This document shows, piece by piece, positions 47,401 through 59,121 of a stretch of 64,000 nt of DNA; position 1 is the stretch's first letter, and each line of letters opens with the position of its first letter. Origin of the DNA: Diplosphaera chodatii (lineage: Eukaryota; Chlorophyta; Trebouxiophyceae; Prasiolales; Stichococcaceae). The DNA lies in NCBI GenBank assembly GCA_032358165.1, contig JAALGY010000028.1, positions 1,116,001 to 1,180,000 on the forward strand, written 5' to 3'. The position numbers were made by a program, and so were the translations under genes. The notes under the pieces are model-generated. The model was not told the origin of the DNA, made no database searches, and was given only the letters and a program-made list of their open reading frames with translations.

Positions 47401-48053
47401 AGCAGCGTCTGAAGGTCAACCATTTGGACCTGTCACACAGCGCTGCCCAATGTCGATGCTAGGAAGTGGGGCAGGCCATGCGAAAGTTGGCTCACGTTCA
47501 ATGGCAAGTGCAGTCGTCTATGGGACTTGCTAGATACGGTTTCGTTCTTGCATCAATTGCAACATGGGCGCTGAGCGTGTGCCATTACCTCAGAGCTTTG
47601 TGGATGATGCAGGGCAACATCTCTGTGGGCGATGAGGTACTCAGTGGATCCGTATCTATTGCATAAGCAATCCGCAACCCTGTCCTTGGTGTTGTTAGGA
47701 CGTCGAGTTTCCCAGCCACGATGGTGGAAGTCAAGCAAAACTGTCCAGAGATGCAACTGTCTCCTATGTGCCGGATGCAGGTGATCGACGTCAGTGCTGT
47801 GGAGCAACTGGTCGAACCGTCGCAGACACGAGCCATTGCAGCGGCATTGATGCTCATTCGTACACACGTGCAGCAGCAGAGGCAGCCGGAAACTGTGGCG
47901 CAAATGATTGGCGGCTTGGTCAAGAGGATGGATGGGCCTGCAGGATTGGATGCCATTGCCGCAGGAAGAGGCGATTGTGCACGACCTAGGGATCTGGAGA
48001 TTGCTGCGGCCGTGAACCGTATCCGCTCTCTGGTTGTGCAACAACGCATATAA
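44451..48053 (+). CDS. predicted ATPase of the ABC class (PF09818 type) with RGG leader
   Basis: P-loop ATPase of the family annotated only as ATPase of the ABC class; no physiological role is established. Exons in phase: 44451-44568, 44710-44826, 44926-45020, 45125-45236, 45378-45612, 45865-46014, 46141-46342, 46465-46653, 46799-46885, 47000-47074, 47161-47291 and 47699-48053, about 621 residues. Family hallmarks in order: RRIDGRSYPAYHDIEGSW, CQGDPYAAPTRV, RTAVCDYITRAF, EARFTVALPAKGRTVLG, Walker A VGGGYNGKSTLL, Walker B TTLLLDEDTCASNFM, TDPITPFSERI, and the C-terminal DVSAVEQLVEPSQTRAIA...RPRDLEIAAAVNRI. The first 30 residues form an RGG/RGRG tract, as in RNA-binding proteins. No signal or transit peptide. 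An extra exon between 47291 and 47699 is possible. Confidence 0.88.
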
Positions 48054-48230
48054 CAGCAGCAGTGCATGCAATGTGTGCATGTTGTACGGGGTGACTGCAT
48101 GCTGCATCGCTCTATGCTGCAAGTGCTCATGTACAGACTGCGTATCAAGACGAGAGCATGCAGATTATTCCAGGTCCCAAATGAACGGTGCTGCAGCCAC
48201 TCACAAGAAATCATCAAGTGTCAAGGGTCC

Positions 48231-50219
48231 TTAGCAAGAGTGGTCGGCTGGTGCATGCACCCCTTCCTCTTGCGCAGCATCGAAGTACAATGCACTGCTG
48301 TCGCGTGTGAGCCGCCGGCCTTGCCGCTTCCACTTGTGGCTGTGGTCCATGTCCTGTGGATAGTCTGTTACCTGCACATGACCCACAACAAGCACCGTCT
48401 AGCAAGGCATTGGGTGGTATTTTGAAACATGTATCTGTAATGCATGCTCCTGCCGTTGTGATGCTCACATCTTCATCGTCCCAGTCACGCTGACTTTGAG
48501 AGCACGGTCCCTGCTCGGCAGACCGCTCGATGCTGGGCATCCGCCCGCGACGCAGCAGGAACGACGGCCGTGGCACGCATGCAATGCTGCCGCTGGGCGT
48601 CAGGTGTTGCATATCCTGCTGCACAGCTCGAGGCCGTTATGAGGGGCATGTTACTCCAGCTAAGGCAGTTGCAGATGGCACTGCACGAGCCTGCTGTAGG
48701 CTGTTACACATGCATGCAGCTCACAAAAGATGTGCGTGATGTGCCGTGTTGTGGACATCAGCTATGCAACCCACCTCGTGCACGCTCGACATACGCTGAG
48801 ACATGCTGTCATCCAAGTCGAGTTCCAGGGCAAGCGAGTTGCTGCTGATGCGCTTGCCAGATGCTGGCCTGCTCGATCTTGACACATGCCTGCATGCCAG
48901 ACTGTCAGTTCCCGATGCCAGCTATAACATGGGCTGCAGAGTGCGTCCTGTGGGTGTGTGGTTTGCACCCAAGTCTAAAAGATGAATGCAGCTGAACAAT
49001 ACATGCTGTCACCAGTAGCACAGTTGATTACCTATGGTCTGGTACAGATCTATGTCGTGCCATGAGGCAGAGCGACATGAGCTGAGCGGCGAGCAGCACC
49101 GCAGCAGCAGCCAACAGCTCCCATGCCTGACATCAGAATATGGATGTCAGCAGTGACCTGCTGATCGACACGGTGTCATGCAGTGAAAGCAGGCATGCAG
49201 AACTGGGATGTCATGAACCTGCGCACTGCACATCACACTGCCATCTTCACGCCGCTCGCAGCGTGAACGGACCAGCATCAAGATCGACTGAGGCACGTTG
49301 AGCTGCCAGTCACTCTGCTGTTGGAACAGCGCATGCTGCACATGTACGTCCGCAGGCAGGCGCGACTTCCCTGCACGTGGATGCACTTGCCCTTTGCTAT
49401 GCTGCAGCGCACTCATGCACACCTGAGCATATGGAGCGTCGATACCCTTCAGCTTTCACCTTCGACTTCAAAGACGTGTCGTGCAGACGATGGTCGCTCT
49501 GACGGGTGCACGACCACACCAAAGGCCTCGAGATCAATGTCAACTTGCTCAGCGAGCAACCTGTCCAAGGCTGTCAGGTTCTGGTGCCAGTGGACTGTCA
49601 CACCATTGCTGCTGCACTTCTGCACCGCCTGCAGGCTGACATTTGGCAGACGGGCTGCAGCAGCTGGCACTTTCAGAAGGTATGGCACGGGCCGCAAGGT
49701 GGCCCCAGATGATGGCACTGGGACGCTGATGTTGGTGTCTACCTGCGAATCACATGGCACGTGTTACCCGTGATAGGTTCTGCCACCAAGGTCAGGGTAG
49801 AAATCTGCATGGCAGTGCATGGGCAGATGAAAGGAGCGCAGGCGTCTGCCACCGCACCCGTGTACTTGCGTGGGCACTTCTGCTGACAAGTGAGAGCTGT
49901 ACTGTGATGTCTGGTGTGTGGCCAGCAGGCAGATCAGCAGCAACACTCGCCAAGTGTGTGCGATGAGCTCTGATGTCCCTGCAGTCAAGTTCAACTGCAG
50001 CTCCAAAGCAGGTAGCAGTGAACGGGCACACATGCCAGCAAGCTGTTGTTGCGAAGTAAACGGCGGCACTATGCCGGAGCCCAACCCAGAAATCAGTGCG
50101 TGAGTGTTGAGGGAGGCACGCAGTATGTCGGCTGCAGTTGCCGCTGCACAAACTTGTGTTGGTGTGCACACGCACACGAACGACAGTAGCACTGCAGCCA
50201 TGCATCGAACTTCCCTCAT
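48231..50219 (-). CDS. orphan single-pass type I membrane protein
   Basis: I do not recognise this family. Exons in phase: 49947-50219, 49520-49742, 49219-49370, 49032-49126, 48775-48868, 48469-48621 and 48231-48371, about 376 residues. The N-terminus MREVRCMAAVLLSFVCVCTP followed by TQVCA-AA looks like a cleavable signal peptide. The next 190 residues contain four N-glycosylation sequons (NLT, NIS, NVS, NLT) and few cysteines. A single hydrophobic helix follows (ELLAAAAVLLAAQLMSLCLM), then RH. The roughly 125-residue tail is Ser/Asp/Arg-rich (RISSNSLALELDLDDSM, RRGRMPSIERS), with RxxS sites a kinase could use. This implies a lumenal or extracellular domain and a cytosolic tail. Joining it to the upstream F-box-vWA gene was considered, but the signal peptide and the stop at 50820 separate them. 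Confidence 0.6.
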
Positions 50220-50819
50220 CTGCGTTACAGCAGCAGGCCTGTATATCATGCGTGAGGCAGGCTGTGAATCGTGTGAGAACTGAGCTCAGAGTGAGTGAGG
50301 AGTCGTCGTACATACAAGTTCGCAACCCTGCTGCCTTTCACCGGCACTCCTATCCTCTGATGTTCTTGTGTCCTAACGAACTAGGCCTGCGTCACTTTGC
50401 TGAGAAACCTTCTGCAACCTGCTGTCTGAGTCACAGGCTGTCACAACTTATCAATAGGTTTGGGGCGGCGGCAGCTTGCTGAGTAAGAGCTGCTGGCGGA
50501 CAACACCAATACAATAGTGCCATCATTCGAGCACTATAGCAGCCGGCAGTACCACATGCCTGTGATACTGTTTGAAGGCCGCGCGTGCCTAGACGAGCAG
50601 ATTGAGCATTGCAGTGGCCCGTCCTCCGCACGCACTGGTAAACAACCTGATCGGGCTATGATACACGATGGTACTACATTTCCCGGCATCCTACTGCCTG
50701 GCCGAGCTGATGTACATCTGCCGTGGTGTCGTGCATCCTGCTGACCGCCTGCTGACTGCGAATGCTATGCTGCAGCCTTCCCTCTGTAAGGACTAGGGTC
50801 TGGTGCCGAATCACCACCG
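50220..50819. promoter_or_regulatory. interval upstream of the type I membrane protein gene
   Basis: 600 bp between two minus-strand genes; expected to hold the 3' UTR of the F-box-vWA gene and the promoter of the membrane protein gene. No coding signal seen. Confidence 0.4.
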
Positions 50820-53489
50820 TCACCAGGGGTGCTCGTCGAGCACACGGAGCCCCAGGTACCGATCCTCAGGGTCTCCAGGGCCGCAGGCGGCTATGATGTG
50901 CAGCAGCTCCACCTGCGGTATTCGGGTAGGTGCATAAAAATCAGGCACCACAGGTATGCAGCTTGATCGATCAATCTTGTGAGGGCAGGGCGAAATGGCC
51001 TGCATATTTGTTGGTGAGGTGTCATGGCTGCGCACAGAGCTGCAACGGCAGGTGCACCTTGTCGACGCCTCGGCCAACGCCGAATGCATGCAGGGACACA
51101 TCTGTCTGCTCGTTGACCAGCCGTTCCATCATGCTTCGAGCCTGCATGAACACCCACACATCTGTCGAACCGAGCACCAACCGACACTGCTGATGATGCA
51201 GCAGAGTCAGGGCCATGACGGGAGGCTGCCAGCCTTCCAGCAATTGCACGCGACAATGAGCAGAACCAAAGCACCTCGTGTGCCTGGTATGCGTCCACAC
51301 GGCCGTCTGTCAGCAGCACCAGCACCTACACATGGTGGCAACCGTAACATTGAGGGCGTCTGCAAAAGGGAATGCATGCCTGGAGAGTTGCTTGCATACG
51401 GGTTGGGACGCTGTGACCAAGGTGCCACCGAGTAGCTAGCCCCTTACCTGTGACGACTGCTCAGGTGCGAGTGCTGCTGCCTCTGCCTGCTCTGACTGTT
51501 GGGCCAGGAGCTCTGCGTCTGCCGACTGCAGCAGCTGCCCGGCTTTTGATATTGCTAGGCTGATGTTGGTCCCGCCGTTCATGCGTGTCTGCAAGGAGCA
51601 GGTAGGATGTCGTCAGCAAGATGGTATGCTCCGTGCAGGCAGTGGGGCAGCGAGCAGATGCCAAGAGCGCAATCGGCTTGCACCACACAAATAGCAGTAT
51701 GTGCATCCCTTCTCACGGCTCATAAGGCGCTCCTGTATTTCTCACCATGGTCTGCAACTTGCTCTGGAAAGCGTCCTTGTCCACAGCTTTCGGCGGCATT
51801 TCCACCCGCACTTCACTGCTGAACTGAAGAATCCCCACCTGATTCGTGACAACACAGGACGTTACGTCAGCTGTGCAGTCACCCTGAAATTGACAGTGCA
51901 CCAGTCTCATTGCCGCACAACTGTCGGACACACCCTGATAGCCTGCATCACTGCACGCCCTCACCCGCATTGCTGGACGGCTTGTTGTGATGCTGTCCAC
52001 TGCTGTGCCAATGAACTCTGTCATTGTACGAAAGTCATCTGCACTTTACCATACCCCAGGCCATGCTCATGATCAGCAATGTCAAACTGCATCACCGCAG
52101 GGAAGGCGATAGCCGCGCTCAATGGACATGCAGACCAGTCTGCCTCACACCTTCAGTTACTGAGCCACTGCCATCGAGCAGGAACATGATGGACGCGGCA
52201 CGACTACCGCTGTCGACGGGCGCCACTGCCACCAGACGCTCGAGTGCAACCTGCAGCTCGTATTTGCATGGCTGCTCCCAAGGTGTCTCGCCAGGTGCTG
52301 CTGCAGCCTTCACCTGCAGAATATAACACTTGCAGGATACAGAAGTGCAATCACGGGGGCGCACACATGTCTTTCATACATTTCTGCGCACTACATCACG
52401 TTGATATAACGCAGTTTGATGCAACCACCTCTCGATCCTTCAGCAGTCGGCAAGTGTAGAGCTCCTGCCAGCTGCCTGCAAGGGCAGCTGCACGCTGCTG
52501 CAGCGCCGTGGCTGACTGGTTGCTCGCAGCGCCATTGAATCTCGCCTCGTACAGTCTTCTCCACTTCGGCTCCAGCTTCTGCAGCACACAGCTTTCAGCA
52601 GCCGTCAGCTGCAAGCACGCGCGCTGCAGTACAGCATGGCTCAGACCGCCCTGATGACCGTGCCACTGACATCCCCCGAGCTCGCCAGCAATTTGGCAAG
52701 TGCCCGTCAATCGAAACATGCAGCCAATACAGGCAGATCCGCAAACAGAGACCGTCCCACGGCCTCCTACTAGCACGAGCATGCTGCTGATATCATACAG
52801 TGTAGTGACTGCCTGGGACCCGGGTCGGTCAAAGGCCTAGGTAAGCGGCACCACTTCAGCATTGAACGAGCGTAACATACGACCAAATGTCAGAAAAAAC
52901 AATGTACCCATGAATTCCCCACGAAGTGGGATCACAGAGCACCAGAGCTTGAGCAAAACATACAGGTGCACCTGCGCCTATGCACCTTGAATGTGCAGCG
53001 CGCATGTTGCAAGCAGTCAAGATCCGGCATAGACGCCGCGGCTGATTCGCACGCAGGGCCAGCTTCGGGCGCTGGCACAAGCTTGCTTCCGGAAAAGCTC
53101 ATATCATGGAGTCTAACCCTCCAGCGGAAATGCTTGCACATGTGCATCGCACGGCGCAGGGTCTTCCGCACTACACATCGCAGGAGCAACATCCTCACCA
53201 TCCCCAGACGCAGGGACCGGCACGTCATGGAAAGAAACGCCAGATCTGCAGCGTCGACCAGCTCGACGATGGCCAAGGTCAGCTCCTCCGGCAGGTCGAG
53301 AAGCCCTGGGCTGCGCTGATCAAACTGCGGTGGATATTTCCTGCGTTTACTGCGCCTCGGCAGGGCTTCCGGGACATCCAGTACTGGTGCGACATACTTG
53401 GGTGCCGCAAATCCCGCGCGTAGGTCGGGGGACACGGCCCTCAGCCAGAGGGCCGTGGCGTTGTAGTGCGACAGAGCAGCCACCGACAT
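50820..53489 (-). CDS. F-box plus von Willebrand factor A domain protein
   Basis: Nine exons join in phase: 53199-53489, 52429-52578, 52151-52313, 51965-52038, 51746-51838, 51448-51588, 51284-51325, 51058-51141 and 50820-50912, about 375 residues. Residues 60-100 form an F-box-like motif (LLDLPEELTLAIVELVDAADL then MTCRSLRLGM). KLEPKWRRLYEARF follows, which commonly comes after F-boxes. The second half is a vWA domain with a complete metal-binding MIDAS: DGSGS, the Thr in NGGTNIS, and the Asp in LLTDGRVD. Helices ERLVNEQTDVSLHAFGVG and a short C-terminal tail ending DEHPW follow. F-box proteins usually recruit substrates to SCF ubiquitin ligases; here the vWA domain would be the substrate binder (inference). 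The intron after 51284 uses a GC donor (CAG|GCACAC). The final TGG-TGA overlaps a possible GTGACG donor. Confidence 0.72.
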
Positions 53490-53801
53490 GTTTTCAGCAC
53501 TTGAGCAGCAATGCTAGCAATGTTAGTCCGGAGGATTGTGAGGTGTCATGGGCGTGCAGCTGGGATGTCGAGCTGGCATCGACTTGGCGGGAGCTGCTGA
53601 TCTGGCGGTGAAAGGAGCGGTACAAAGATCTGTCCTTTGGTCAGCACTGCTTCACAGTGTGGCTATGCATGTGGTCACATCTTCATCCATTCCCAAGGGT
53701 TTGACGCACGCCGATTCATCACTTCCAGCATCATCTAAAAAGCGGCATGACTCTCGTCTGATGCAAACACACAACAAAGACGCCCTTCTGCCGTGCTGAC
53801 C
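53490..53801. promoter_or_regulatory. interval upstream of the F-box-vWA gene
   Basis: 312 bp between the DCD-kelch stop and the F-box-vWA start, both minus strand. It holds a 3' UTR and a promoter. Nothing else recognised. Confidence 0.4.
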
Positions 53802-56800
53802 TCAGGACAAGGGGTGCTGCACGACACACGCTGCCAAGAAGGATCGCTGCCCGGCGACCTCCGGTGGCAAGGAGAGACTGATCCACTTGCCGGCGTCCCA
53901 GTCGAATCGCTGCACCGTGTCCGTGTGCGTGCCGCCGTCCATACCGCCCGCCACCACAATCTTACCTGCAGCACCATGCGCAGTCCAGGCACGAGTGGGA
54001 GGGCAGCATTGTCCAAGTAGTATGTTGGGCTTGATTCAGAAAGGCAGATGCTGCTGCACACTTTCTCACGGTTGGCTATGTTTACGACGTCAACACACCG
54101 TTGACGGTGGCTGCTGCGCAGTAGGCACGTGGCGCCTCCAGCGAGGTCAGCGGCCGCCATGCATCGGCACGTGGGTCGTACGCCTCGACCGTGCTTAGGA
54201 ACCTGCGCACATTCGACATGAAACTGACGTGCGAGTCCCCATACACCTGACAGCCCGACAGGACATGTGTGCGGCCACAGGTGCCAGCAGCATCAGCGAC
54301 AGCAAAGCGACTCACTTGGAGCCGTCCCACCCGCCAATGGCAACCAGGTGGCCGTTGGCGGCGACGCAGGCATGCGCACCGCGCTTCTGGACCATGGGTG
54401 CCACCTCGCCCCAGCGCCCGTCACGTGGATCAAAGCGCTCCACCTGCACCACGAACATATGCAGGAGGTGGTATTGCCCATTGCTGTGCCATTTTTTAAG
54501 GTTGAAACCTGATGTGGAAATGGAACTGTGCACATGGGCAGAGCACTGCATGCTCTGGGAGGGCCAGGGCGCACTGCTGCCAGGTAGCGTGCGTTGTCAT
54601 AGCCTCCAGCCACGTAGATCACGCCATCCAGAGCTGCCGCAGCCGTCGTGAAGCGCTTGTGCGCCATCTGCTTGCCTGTAGGAAGCGGCAAAGAGAGCAG
54701 TGCACATTAGTCTCTGGCAGGTGTAGTGTATCAGCATGGAGCACGTGCTGAACCCAGGAGCATGCCTATGCTTCGCTTTGCACTCGCTGAGGATGCGCAC
54801 CAGCCATGAACGTGTCGAGAGTGGGGTCGTAGATCTCGGTGCTTTCAAGGCTGATGCCAGGCCGCCCGCCACCAATGGCATACACCTTGTCGTCCAGCAC
54901 CGCCGCTGCCAGGCTGCCACGCACCGTTGACATCTCGGGCGCCTAAATGTGTAAACCCGCACATGGGGCACCCAGTCAGAAGCTGTGTCAAGCAGGTCTC
55001 ACAGGCAGGTCGGACCAACACTCAGCAATGCTGGAGTCGATGCACATGGCTAATTGTGGACAGCCAACCAACTGAGTGTTCACGCCACACGGCCGGGCTC
55101 AGCACCTGCTCCCAGCTGCCCTTGGTCAGGTCGTAGCGCAGCACGCTGTTCATCCAGGTGCTGCCGTTGCCTCCGCCCAGGAACATGACGCTGTTGCGCA
55201 GCGAGGTCGCTGCGCCGTAGCCCCGCGGCTCCAACATCGGCGTGCCCTTCCGCCACTTGCCTTTGCTCGGCTGCAGACCGCACCCTGGTGGATAGACCTC
55301 CGAGTCTGCTGCCAGTGTTGCACCATGCTCGACAGCAGCCTCATTGCAAACCTGAAGTTGCGTGCACATGCGTCGAGAATGACATATCCATGCTTTGATA
55401 CGGTCTTGCAGTGCAGGGCGCATACGCACCGTGAATATGTCCACTGTGTCCAGCCAATCAGCAGCGTTGTTCCCGCCAATGAGGAACAGGTGCTGGGTTG
55501 GCTGTGCAGGCTGCAGTGCAAGGCATGCGTGGATGAGCAGCTGACGAGTGAGTAGGGCACCAGCTGTGTGCTCATGCTTGCCATGAAGCCACAAATTGCG
55601 GTTGTGGGCAGCACATGCAGACCTGTGCCGCTCTGGCAGCGGCTGGGGTGCCTGCTGCACCGGCTGTTGGCCCCACCAGCTGTGCGACTGCGGGAGACGC
55701 GTTCGCAACCTGCATCTGCAGGATGCAGACAGCAACTGGAGGATCGCCATTTAGCAGCATGATGCACGGAAGCTGCACACCCGCCAATGCTGTGCGGCAT
55801 GCGCATGCAATGCTCTCAGCCAACTGCATACCTGCAACCGCGCAGCAAGGGAGCCCAGATCACGGCGCAGACTCTGGATCTCGTTCGCCAACACAGCCTG
55901 CCCCATGCGCAGCTCTTCGTTTTCCATCTGCAGTGCAGCCAGTTGATGCTTGCCATGCTCCTGTTTGAGCTGACGAGGTGTGCCCCGCAGCACCTCTGCA
56001 ATGCGGACAGGCGCACAAAATTCCAGACGCCGCCACACCCGCAGGGCCTGCATGCCCAGTGAGACGGCCTCTGCGCCAGTGGCAGCCGCAGCACGCTGCT
56101 GCGTCGATGCCCGCTCAGCACGCAGACGCTGGATGGAGGCGGCAGGCCCTGCCGCTGCTGGGATGCTCGCGGCGCCGCTTGTGGCCGGGCTGCCCACTCC
56201 ACCTGCAGCCTCGGCCTCGGATCACACCACGAGGAGCACAACACTCAATCAGGGCAGCTGGTCATGCGGAGCAGGCAGCCACTTTGTGACTCACCGTTCG
56301 GACTGCCTGGGTTGTGGCCCAAACTGTGTCCTGGCACAGATCGAGGGTTATGACCTGGGTTCCCCACAGGGTTGGAGCTCTGCAGCACACATCATGTGCT
56401 TTAGCTGAAGTCTACCACCGTTTTCGGGACTGCTGCTGTCACGTGCCAGCAGCACCACACACAGGGCCCACCTGGGTGCTGCTGCCATTCACTGGCTGCA
56501 CTGGCTGCGACGCTGCTGGCGCTGCGGCTGCAGCTGCTGATACAAAGGGTGCCGGCTTGGGCACTTGGGAGGCCAGCACGGCCGGGGCAGGCGCGGGTGC
56601 AGGGCTGGCACGCGGCGCCATCGCTGCTGTGGCTGCGGCCGTGGCGGCTGCTGCTGCTGCTGCTGAGCCACCGCTGCCAGCTGATGCCTGCAGCAGACAT
56701 GCACTTGGTCAGGCACTGGCCACAGCTGCACCATTGAGGCATGTGCATGGTACTCCACTGCAATGCACCTCCTACAAACAGTCGGTACGGCTCCAGTGCA

Positions 56801-58427
56801 GGTTCGCGGACCTGGCGGGCTGGTGCTCCAGGCAGGTCGAAGGCGGCCGGGGCATCGGGCTCTGACATGCCGTTGGCGCTGCCGGCAGGCGTCAAAGCGC
56901 TCCAGGGGCTGGGGCCGGCAGAGCCCGCAGACTGCAGGCCGCCGCCCACCTTGCCCTTCTTCACCACCGTAGTCCAGCCATCCTGTTCACACATCCATCC
57001 AATGCTGTTGTTGGCGCACCGCAGCACATGGAAGCCAGCGGGGGCAAGCGGAGCCCAGGAGGATCACGCCACATGGTAGGCAGGTGCAGCCCAAGACTGT
57101 GTGGGACTCACCACTTCAGCAGGCTGCGATTTTGCACTAGTGGCAATGGACGCAGGTCCAGCTGAGGATGCAGCGGAAGTCGGCCGACTGACAGGCAGGG
57201 GCTGTGCCGAGGGCGGTGGCGGGCCCCGCGGCTGGGCTGCTGCCTGCATGGGTTACAGCTCAAATACTTGTCTTGACAACCGATCACACGTCAGCAACAG
57301 CGTGACTCATTTTTGAGTGTGCGCCCTCGCACACTCAGCGTTCAGGGATCACTGGCCTCGGTGTCGTCAGAGTGCCAGTAGCTAGCGTGGCAGGTACGTC
57401 GGGGCAAACCACCCTTACCTGGCTGGGCGCCGGGACACGCTGGACACGCTGCGTGTTGATGGTCTGCTGCTCGAACTTGGAGATGAGCCCCTTGGCTTCG
57501 TTCTTGGTGAGCTCAAATATGAAGTAGTTGTCGCGCTCGCCGTTCGAGTAGTAGCACTGCTGCAGGATCGGCTTAAACACCCTGCGTGCTAGGTACTACT
57601 GTGTCAGGTTGCCAATGGGTGACATGCTGGCCTGATGGGTGCAGGGACAACTTCGTTCCGCACAAATGCGATCGAGACTTACTTCTCGTGCAGGGGCTTG
57701 CACTCCTTCCAGACCTGCTGCCAGGTTCAGACTGCATCAGATCCCTTTGGAGTGCAGCCTATGCGTACGTTGAGTAAGTGTGCGTGCGCATACCTCAGGA
57801 AGCTGTGCGGTCAAAGGAGCTCACCTCCACCTCCACTTGTGCTGGGTACCGTGTCTTGATGTGCTCACTGTTGGTCCACGCTGCATGGGAGGAACGGTGG
57901 AGTCAGCAATGCCGGTCCGATCAGCAGCTGTAACAAGTTCTGCCGTCTGAACAATCACAAGCCATCCTGGGTGGCATGAACGCACCATGTGGGTTGATCT
58001 CCAGCTGGCCATAGGATGTTGCACGGAAGATGCCGTGCAAGTTGCGGTCATGGTAGTTGAAGAGGAAGATCGGCAGGCCCGGCTCGATGTAGTACACGTA
58101 TGACCAGTGGCTCTTGGGTAGTCCGAAGATCAGGTTGCGCAGGCACTCGTCCATCGTCTCATGGGTGCAGCCAAAGACCACGCCGCCAAGTTTGCTGTCC
58201 TCACCCAGATTGCGCCTGCAGCACCGAACAGCAGCTGGAAGCCTTCTGCGAGGACCGTCCTGGATCTGCAGGCTTATGGATGCGGCAACTCGGCAGCATT
58301 TGATCCGTATGAAGCATGCGTCAGCGAATGGCATGCCATGCAGGTGGGTGCTGGCACACCTGGCCTCCTCGAATGTCTGCACCCTGGTGTCAACGTCGTA
58401 AGTGCTTGTTTTCCGGCCCGCCCCCAT
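53802..58427 (-). CDS. DCD-domain kelch-repeat protein
   Basis: Plant-lineage stress-associated family: N-terminal Development and Cell Death (DCD) domain and C-terminal kelch propeller. Seventeen exons join in phase: 58360-58427, 57986-58215, 57825-57880, 57683-57714, 57419-57581, 57112-57243, 56812-56982, 56472-56687, 55832-56209, 55623-55715, 55430-55510, 55106-55270, 54801-54942, 54575-54675, 54315-54443, 54099-54246 and 53802-53965, about 822 residues. The DCD domain spans about residues 23-180: GGVVFGCTHETMDECL, FGLPKSHWSYV, PIFLFNYHDRNLHGIF, EINPHG, YPAQVEVE and NYFIFELTKNEAKGLISKF. A Pro/Ala linker and a coiled coil (QMENEELRMGQAVLANEIQS) follow. Six kelch blades then show GG pairs (FLIGGNNAADWL, FLGGGNGSTWMNSV, YAIGGGRPG, YVAGGYDN, AIGGWDG, VAGGMDGGTHTDTV). 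The 32-nt exon at 57683-57714 is small but needed for frame and for the DCD motif. Arabidopsis has DCD-kelch homologues. Confidence 0.93.
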
Positions 58428-59121
58428 AGTGCCTGTCCTGCGCCTGTTGAGAAGGCAACGCAGTCATGCATGCTGGTCTGCACAGGAGCGCAGCGTTGTG
58501 CCAAGGTGGTGCGCAGTCAACCGTGATTGGTATGCTCAGCATCGAAAAGCAATGTGTGCGTTGTAAGCTATCACCTGCTGCTGTGCAGATGCCGAGCGGC
58601 TAAGACGCCGGCGTCGAGTGATCTAAGGCAATATTAAGCAAACTTGACACCTGCAGCGATGCTGCGGATCAATTGACATGCTGCAGATGCATTGCAGCTT
58701 GATGCCCACGAGTATTAGAATTCAGCAGACTGCTTGCACCTCTGGGAAAGCAGCAGCGCAGCATGGCACTATGCTGAGGTGGCAACCCAAGATCGGATGC
58801 AGGTCGACCTTGCAACACAGCAGGAGCACCCCACAATGATGCTGCGCATGCAGTGTCGTGCATATCAGCCGTTCTCCTGGCTGCATACATGCTGCCAGGC
58901 AAATCTGCAGTGCTATACACCATTAGGGCCGGTGAACTGTGTGCCGCAGCATGCCATTCAGCTCCGTTGTTCTCCAGCAGTAGAACATTGCATTCGCCTA
59001 GATAGGACAGCTGTTACCTGGAAACCCATCAAGCAAGTATGGCCAAGGCTAGCCAGCAATGAGGGTGTTTCAGTGTGAGTGACTGACCACAGCCACGGCT
59101 GCTCGGCATGCAGGCGCTCAG
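58428..59121. promoter_or_regulatory. divergent interval, DCD-kelch / LIP2
   Basis: 694 bp between divergent starts. It holds both promoters. Several short frames but no motif that I recognise. Confidence 0.4.

Noticed and set aside
48231..53489. F-box-vWA gene and downstream membrane protein as one gene
   Set aside because: A proper stop follows DEHPW, a signal-peptide start appears at 50219, and no phase-consistent exon bridges 50220-50819. An F-box protein with a lumenal domain would also be implausible.
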